12,088 bases of DNA from JBCCZC01 sp039188505 (GTDB lineage Bacteria > Pseudomonadota > Gammaproteobacteria > Xanthomonadales > SZUA-38), in contig JBCCZC010000152.1 of assembly GCA_039188505.1 (NCBI GenBank), positions 1-12,088 on the forward strand. The letters run 5' to 3'. The translations under genes were made by a program, and so were the position numbers. The notes under the pieces were generated by a model. It was not told the origin of the DNA. It made no database searches and worked only from the letters and a program-made list of their open reading frames with translations. Shown here piece after piece: positions 8,701 through 12,088 of the stretch (positions are counted from its first letter, which is position 1; each line of letters opens with the position of its first letter).

Positions 8701-8821
8701 ACTCCAGGCTGTAGGCTCTTTCGTTTCCCGCGAGGGTGTAGATCTGGGGCTTGCCCAGGGCGCCGGTGGCGCAGGCGAGCAGGATGGCGGATGCGATGGA
8801 GAAGCGTGCGCTGCTCGTCAT
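5708..8821 (-). CDS. Secreted NHL-like / FG-GAP multi-propeller protein
   Basis: This 1037-aa exported protein starts at the ATG at 8821-8819, where a clean signal peptide begins (MTSSARFSIASAILLACA, cleavage near residue 22-23) and AGGT lies six bases upstream at 8831-8828. The frame is open further upstream, but that stretch reads as non-protein. Up to about residue 700 it carries NHL/SMP-30-like blades with recurring I-x-x-E-T-G turns and strands such as LYFTDSGNNRVREID and GDIYFNDGGVILRID, enough for about two propellers. From about 730 the fold switches to FG-GAP blades. FG pairs fall at residues 838, 887, 937 and 986, a regular 49-50 residue period, with two degenerate blades before them. 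A tail LFRGGFE (1020-1026) follows, with 11 more residues. Only two or three cysteines are present. No catalytic motif is seen; ligand binding or adhesion at the cell surface is the likely role. The C-terminal part is a paralogue of the next gene downstream. Confidence 0.85.
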   Translation of the reverse strand: MTSSARFSIASAILLACATGALGKPQIYTLAGNERAYSLEYRAEFTPQFGSNAMTRSPNGDIYFNDGGVILRIDAETGIVGRFAGDPNSFVTSLPGPLGEATFATIRALDWRNERLYVIAGDEFSGSVVAVIDTRRGTADFVRVGLFTDVAADDDGTIYLSSQMDHIIARIEPETGDASLVAGTFGIPGFEEDGTLLNAPGRLVLVDETLYFTDSGNNRVREIDLSTGAVSTVLGTGLPAVDFFDDQNLSFPFALGFTPSGDLVVSDSAPDFFDPFFLRPRLLVRDLNRGLSFPFLDASGFGLFGDAPTIDLLVRERDVLTFPPERGAIIQNRLDFFTLTTDTELFTGANAGRNCTESIRFTAFGSVSSIAALEDTVYVSTGSVRSLDRVLGIVNVVDSRPADLIALHPEANALFVVTPLLLDVIDPPLILRELNPETGESTDVAGDFDADDLFADPEVLEAPALSTSINPTALAVRADGRVLLGQDGLILELDDGILRRIAGGGSGPLDGSPATDAALGEIRAIVESPSGDVYFANAASGSPLTPIFRIDGDTGIIEYVTGAGFLGLAPISDGVSLDLLTLENVVHLHFREDGALLVGDAGANRVGLLRLEDGLVELLAGGGEQPPADGLDGPMVALDFISMGVDRAGTIFLGSNAIFDGQRGGILALVPEGADAPATATGLAAREGLFAVSSPGTNTMHIYRNSGCRIEREASVPLPPIAAARARVASSVSARGTSVAVGLDGPGAGKGDGAVPEAALLQRGPDGWEFRALVGEGRDGDAPPVSVILANDRLLVGDPVANDAAPGSGAVRSYRFDDDRLVLESTLLHPEPAANQRFGAALALDGEQLAVSAPGTGQGSGSVFLYDRLAQFDLVATVTESAPTGSFGEALALRNDQLLVGIPLDSTPGSVELIDLRDGGSDPVRLQVRPNGATPSFGSAVAWARGDEFKVGAPTESGGAVYTYTFIDGVVGNTAVELAGEGQAGFGASLVAAGDFELIGAPESVGGQGLVQIRRDTLRLFRGGFEGGLPVLAEDLR

Positions 8822-8945
8822 TGGATGACCTGTGGGATTTCGCAGCGGGCAGTATGGATCAGCGTCATCCGGAACGCGAGAAGGTCGCATATTCGAATTG
8901 AGGTCGGCCGCAGCCGGCTTGCAGTAGCTCCCTGCGAGGTCCGGA
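8822..8945. other. Gap between ubiA and the multi-propeller gene
   Basis: This 124-base stretch should hold the end of the ubiA transcript and the promoter of the propeller gene. I see no hairpin with a T-run and no good -35/-10 pair on the minus strand. CATACT (8853-8858 region, minus strand) is the best -10-like hexamer but lacks a matching -35. The Shine-Dalgarno AGGT at 8831-8828 is the only element I would rely on. Confidence 0.3.
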
Positions 8946-9833
8946 TCACACCTCCGGCCAGGTCTCCAGCAGCAGTCCCGCGAAGATGGCGATGCCCACC
9001 CAGTTGTTGTTCTGGAAGGCCTTGAAGGAGGCGTCGCGGTCCTGGTCGCGGGCAAGCCAGAGCTGCCAGGCGCTGAGGCCCGTCGCGATGGCCACGCCGC
9101 CGTGGTAGAGCCAGCCGTACTCGGCGCGACTGCCGGCCATGAACATGGCCGCGAGGAAGCAGCCCTGGGCGATGGCTACGGCCGCCCGGTCGAGGTCACC
9201 GAAGAGGATGGCGGTCGAGCGCACGCCGATCTTGATGTCGTCGTCCCGGTCGACCATCGCGTAGAGGGTGTCGTAAGCCGTGGTCCACAGAACGGTGGCG
9301 GCGAAGAGCAGCCAGGTCATGCCGTCGACGGCGCCCGTCTGGGCGGCATAGGCCATCGGCACCGACCACGCGAACGCCACGCCCAGGTAGATCTGCGGGA
9401 CGTAGGTGTAGCGCTTCAGGAACGGGTAGGTCGCGGCCAGGAAGGCGCCGACCACGGCCAGCATGATCGTCAGCGTGTTCGTGAGGCACACCAGCAGAAA
9501 AGCCGTCACGAGCAGGACGCCGAACAGGATCAGCGCCGCCTTCGGTGTCACCTCGCCCGTCGCGAGCGGCCGGTTCGCCGTGCGCTTGACGTAGGGGTCG
9601 ATGTTGCGGTCCGCGTAGTCGTTGATGGCGCAGCCGGCGGCGCGCATGACGACCACCCCCAGGACGAAGATCAGCAGCACCGAGGGCTTTGGCATCCCGT
9701 CCGCGGCGAACCAGAGCGCCCACAGCGTCGGCCACAGCAGCAGCAGGGTCCCGACGGGCCGGTCGAAGCGCATGAGGCGCAGGTACGGTCCGATCCGGGA
9801 TTCATGGAAAAGCTGTTGCGTGAGGCTGGCCAC
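8946..9833 (-). CDS. ubiA: 4-hydroxybenzoate octaprenyltransferase
   Basis: UbiA attaches the polyprenyl tail to 4-hydroxybenzoate, the first membrane-bound step of ubiquinone synthesis, in the inner membrane. The 295-aa product matches the family length (about 290 aa). The first aspartate-rich motif, NDYADRNID, is at residues 71-79 and binds the prenyl diphosphate through magnesium. The second, YDTLYAMVDRDDD, is at 187-199, followed by the typical KIG. The N-terminal RLMRFDRPVGTLLLLWPTLW (19-38) and about eight or nine hydrophobic helices are also characteristic. The start is the GTG at 9833-9831. It gives the expected N-terminus, and no ATG lies between it and the region overlapping uvrD. 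The Shine-Dalgarno is poor, so the exact start is a little uncertain. The gene lies 86 bases downstream of uvrD on the same strand and may be co-transcribed with it. Confidence 0.95.
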   Translation of the reverse strand: MASLTQQLFHESRIGPYLRLMRFDRPVGTLLLLWPTLWALWFAADGMPKPSVLLIFVLGVVVMRAAGCAINDYADRNIDPYVKRTANRPLATGEVTPKAALILFGVLLVTAFLLVCLTNTLTIMLAVVGAFLAATYPFLKRYTYVPQIYLGVAFAWSVPMAYAAQTGAVDGMTWLLFAATVLWTTAYDTLYAMVDRDDDIKIGVRSTAILFGDLDRAAVAIAQGCFLAAMFMAGSRAEYGWLYHGGVAIATGLSAWQLWLARDQDRDASFKAFQNNNWVGIAIFAGLLLETWPEV

Positions 9834-9919
9834 GGAGCGTTCAGTCGATCGAGGGAGCGCAAGTGTACCCGAACATGGTTCTGATCGTGTCGATGCGAAT
9901 GTGACGTTCGGATTCGGCT
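9834..9919. other. Gap between uvrD and ubiA
   Basis: These 86 bases hold no intrinsic terminator that I can see, so read-through from uvrD into ubiA is possible. On the minus strand TCGACA (one mismatch to TTGACA) is followed by TACACT, but they are 20 bases apart, too far for a standard sigma-70 promoter. Nothing else stands out. Confidence 0.3.
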
Positions 9920-12088
9920 TCAGGCCGGCTGCAGATTGGCGTAGCTGAGCACCAGGATCTTGGTGCCTGCCTCCTCGAAATTGACGTGAACACGGGCGTG
10001 GGGGCCGGCGCCTTCGAAGTCGATGATCACGCCGCGGCCGAACTTCTGGTGGCTGACGGGCTGTCCCAGCGTGAAGCCTGTTTCCACCGTGGCCTCTTGC
10101 TGGACCCAGTCTCCGGTCACGCTTGCCGCCGGGCGTGGCGCCTCGGGGCGCGGGCGGATGTCGTGGATGAGGTCCTTGGGGATCTCGGTCACGAAGCGGG
10201 ACGGCCGGTTGAAGTTCTCCGTGCCCCGCCAGCGGCGCGATTCGGCGAAGGTGACATAGAGGAGCTCCCGCGCGCGGGTGATGCCGACGTAGCAGAGGCG
10301 ACGCTCCTCCTCCATGCGGCCCGGCTCCTCGGCGCTCCGCTGGTGGGGAAACAGGCCCTCCTCCATGCCGCAGAGGAACACCAGCGGAAACTCGAGGCCC
10401 TTCGCGCTGTGGAGCGACATGAGCTGGACGCAGTCCTCCCACGCCTCCCCCTGGGCATCGCCGGCTTCGAGGGCGGCGTTCGAGAGAAACGCCGCGAGCA
10501 CGCTCATGCCGGCGTCCTCGTCCTCCTGGGTGAGGTCGAAGGTGCGCGCGGCGGAGATCAGTTCCGAGAGGTTTTCCTTGCGTGCCTCGAAGCGCTCCCG
10601 CGGCTCCTTCTCGTAGTGCCGCTCGAGCTCGGTGGCCATGAGCACGCGCTCGACCTTCTCGTCGAGTTCGAGGTCGACGGTCTCCTCATCGAGCTCGTCG
10701 ATGAGGCGCATGAAGTTGGCCACCGCCTTCGCGGCGCGGGACGCGAGCTCACCGTCCTGGAGCAGGCTCCGAGCGGCGTTCCAGAGGGTCATGTCGGCGG
10801 CGCGCGCCCGGGCCCGGATCTGGTCCAGGGTGCGCTCGCCGATGCCGCGCGTCGGGACATTCACGATGCGCTCGAACCCGGACGCATCGTGCCGGTTGGC
10901 AATCACCCGCAGGTAGGCCAGCGCGTCCTTGATCTCCGCGCGTTCGAAGAACCGCATGCCCCCGTAGACCCGGTAAGGGATCCGTTTGGTCATTAGCAGC
11001 TCTTCGAAGAGCCGGGACTGGGCGTTCGAGCGGTACAGGATCGCCGACTCGCTCGGGCTGCGGCCCTCGTCGATCCACTGCTGGATCCGGTCGACGACGT
11101 AGAAGGCCTCCTCGTTCTCGTTGAAGGCCGCGTAGATCTGGATGGCCTCGCCCTCGCCGTCCTCGGTCCAGAGGTTCTTGCCCAGGCGCCCGTCGTTGTT
11201 CTTGATGACCGCGTTGGCGGCCGCGAGGATGTTGCCCGTCGATCGGTAGTTCTGCTCGAGCCGCACCGTCCGGACGCCGGCGAAGTCCCGCTCGAAGGAC
11301 TGCATGTGCTCCATGCGCGCACCTCGCCAGCCGTAGATCGACTGATCATCGTCGCCGACGATGAACGTATGCCCCGTAGCGCCGGCGAGCATGCGCACCC
11401 ACGCGTACTGGATCGCGTTGGTGTCCTGGAACTCATCGACGAGGATGTGCTGAAAGCGCTGCCGGTAGTGGTCCAGCAGCTCCGGCCGGTTCAGCCAGAG
11501 CTCGTGGGCGCGCAGGAGCAGTTCCGCGAAGTCCACCACGCCCGAGCGCTCGCAGGCGCCTTCGTAGGCCTGGTAGATGTCCCGCCAGGTTCGGGCGATC
11601 GGGTCGTCGCCCGGCTCGACCGACTCCGCGCGGATCCCGTTGTCCTTCTGCTCGTTGATGTACCACTGGGCGCGGCGCGCGGGCCAGCGGGATTCATCGA
11701 GGGGGATGTCCTTGATGACGCGCTTGATCAGCCGCTGCTGATCCTCCGAGTCGAGGATCTGGAAGCTGTCGGGCAGGCCCGCTTCCTCGTTGTGCATGCG
11801 CAGGAGGCGGTGCGCGATCCCGTGGAAGGTGCCGACCCAGAGGCCGCGGCTCGGCGCGCCCATGAGCGCCTCGGCGCGGTGACGCATCTCGCCCGCGGCC
11901 TTGTTGGTGAAGGTGACCGCGAGGATCGAGAACGGCGACACCCCGAGCACCTCGGTCAGCCAGGCGATCCGGTGGATCAGCACGCGCGTCTTGCCGCTGC
12001 CGGCACCGGCCAGCACCAGCAGATTGCCGGGCTCGGCGGTCACCGCCTCGCGCTGTGCGGCGTTCAGGTCTTCGAGCAGGTGGGAGAC
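9920..12088 (-). CDS. uvrD: DNA helicase II (UvrD), missing only the extreme N-terminus
   Basis: UvrD is the 3'-5' SF1 helicase of nucleotide excision and mismatch repair, working in the cytoplasm. The frame runs off the window end; 722 aa are visible, compared with about 720 for E. coli UvrD, so only a few residues are missing. Motifs in visible-residue numbering: Walker A AGAGSGKT (27-34); motif II DEFQDT (218-223); motif III GDDDQSIYGWRG (245-256); motif IV LEQNYRST (277-284); motif V LHSAKGLEF (about 559-567); motif VI EERRLCYVGITRARELLYV (about 594-612). The last ~50 residues form the Tudor-like domain (FGRGVIIDFEGAGPHARV). No key residue is missing. The ATG-like start that appears internally at 12043 is a GTG within the conserved N-terminal helix (LEDLNAAQREAV precedes it), so it is not the real start. 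The helix and length favour UvrD over Rep or PcrA, the other members of this helicase group. Confidence 0.96.
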   Translation of the reverse strand, partial: VSHLLEDLNAAQREAVTAEPGNLLVLAGAGSGKTRVLIHRIAWLTEVLGVSPFSILAVTFTNKAAGEMRHRAEALMGAPSRGLWVGTFHGIAHRLLRMHNEEAGLPDSFQILDSEDQQRLIKRVIKDIPLDESRWPARRAQWYINEQKDNGIRAESVEPGDDPIARTWRDIYQAYEGACERSGVVDFAELLLRAHELWLNRPELLDHYRQRFQHILVDEFQDTNAIQYAWVRMLAGATGHTFIVGDDDQSIYGWRGARMEHMQSFERDFAGVRTVRLEQNYRSTGNILAAANAVIKNNDGRLGKNLWTEDGEGEAIQIYAAFNENEEAFYVVDRIQQWIDEGRSPSESAILYRSNAQSRLFEELLMTKRIPYRVYGGMRFFERAEIKDALAYLRVIANRHDASGFERIVNVPTRGIGERTLDQIRARARAADMTLWNAARSLLQDGELASRAAKAVANFMRLIDELDEETVDLELDEKVERVLMATELERHYEKEPRERFEARKENLSELISAARTFDLTQEDEDAGMSVLAAFLSNAALEAGDAQGEAWEDCVQLMSLHSAKGLEFPLVFLCGMEEGLFPHQRSAEEPGRMEEERRLCYVGITRARELLYVTFAESRRWRGTENFNRPSRFVTEIPKDLIHDIRPRPEAPRPAASVTGDWVQQEATVETGFTLGQPVSHQKFGRGVIIDFEGAGPHARVHVNFEEAGTKILVLSYANLQPA

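Noticed and set aside
8324..9025. A 233-codon plus-strand open frame across the start of the multi-propeller gene
   Set aside because: It overlaps the signal peptide and first blades of the minus-strand gene, which has consistent domain content and a ribosome site.
8822..9055. Upstream extension of the multi-propeller gene to 9055
   Set aside because: The extra 78 residues overlap the 3' end of ubiA and read as Arg/Pro/Thr-rich noise. The signal peptide begins at the ATG at 8821.
9102..9884. A 260-codon plus-strand open frame over ubiA
   Set aside because: It is antisense to the unmistakable UbiA sequence and its His/Gln/Asp-rich translation is a reverse image of transmembrane codons.
9834..9919. 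A possible sigma-70 promoter (TCGACA ... TACACT) for ubiA
   Set aside because: The spacing of 20 bases is outside the usual 16-18 range and the -10 matches only four of six positions.
9834..10442. Upstream extension of the ubiA frame into uvrD
   Set aside because: The extension runs through the uvrD coding region in another frame with a non-protein composition. UbiA has its full family length from 9833.
9986..10996. A 336-codon plus-strand open frame inside uvrD
   Set aside because: It is the antisense shadow of highly conserved uvrD sequence, with Glu/Val/Leu/Ala-rich reverse-frame composition and no domain.

Overview
This is a high-GC (about two-thirds G+C by eye) bacterial chromosomal window. 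The organism is most likely a gammaproteobacterium: the UbiA and UvrD proteins have the standard gammaproteobacterial length and motif set, and ubiA implies ubiquinone synthesis. Two large secreted beta-propeller proteins end in short tails of the form LFxxGFE. From memory, unverified, this resembles the IFxDGFE-type tails of secreted proteins in Wenzhouxiangella, Dokdonella and relatives. I therefore lean towards a Wenzhouxiangella-like lineage, with low to moderate confidence.

Layout, left to right. (1) 1-1596, plus strand: the C-terminal half of a BNR/sortilin-type (VPS10-like) beta-propeller protein, cut by the window edge. (2) 1720-2628 and 2628-4004, plus strand: a translationally coupled pair. 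The first is a membrane-anchored helical protein of unknown function. The second is a PAPS-dependent-type sulfotransferase with a helical, TPR-like C-terminal extension. (3) 4005-4134: a short gap between convergent genes, holding a GC-rich hairpin. (4) 4135-5478 and 5708-8821, minus strand: two signal-peptide-bearing propeller proteins. One is FG-GAP only (447 aa). The other fuses about 700 aa of NHL-like propeller to an FG-GAP propeller (1037 aa). They share the C-terminal tail and look like tandem paralogues over the FG-GAP part. (5) 8946-9833, minus strand: ubiA. (6) 9920 to the window end, minus strand: uvrD, lacking only its first few codons.

The right third (uvrD, ubiA) is conserved housekeeping DNA. 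The left two-thirds is accessory in character and dominated by exported, repeat-built proteins. No tRNA, rRNA, CRISPR array, insertion sequence or prophage gene was seen. No gap between genes exceeds 300 bases. Nothing proves a new system. The best candidates for novelty are the anchored-helical-protein/sulfotransferase pair and the pair of propeller proteins with a shared terminal motif.
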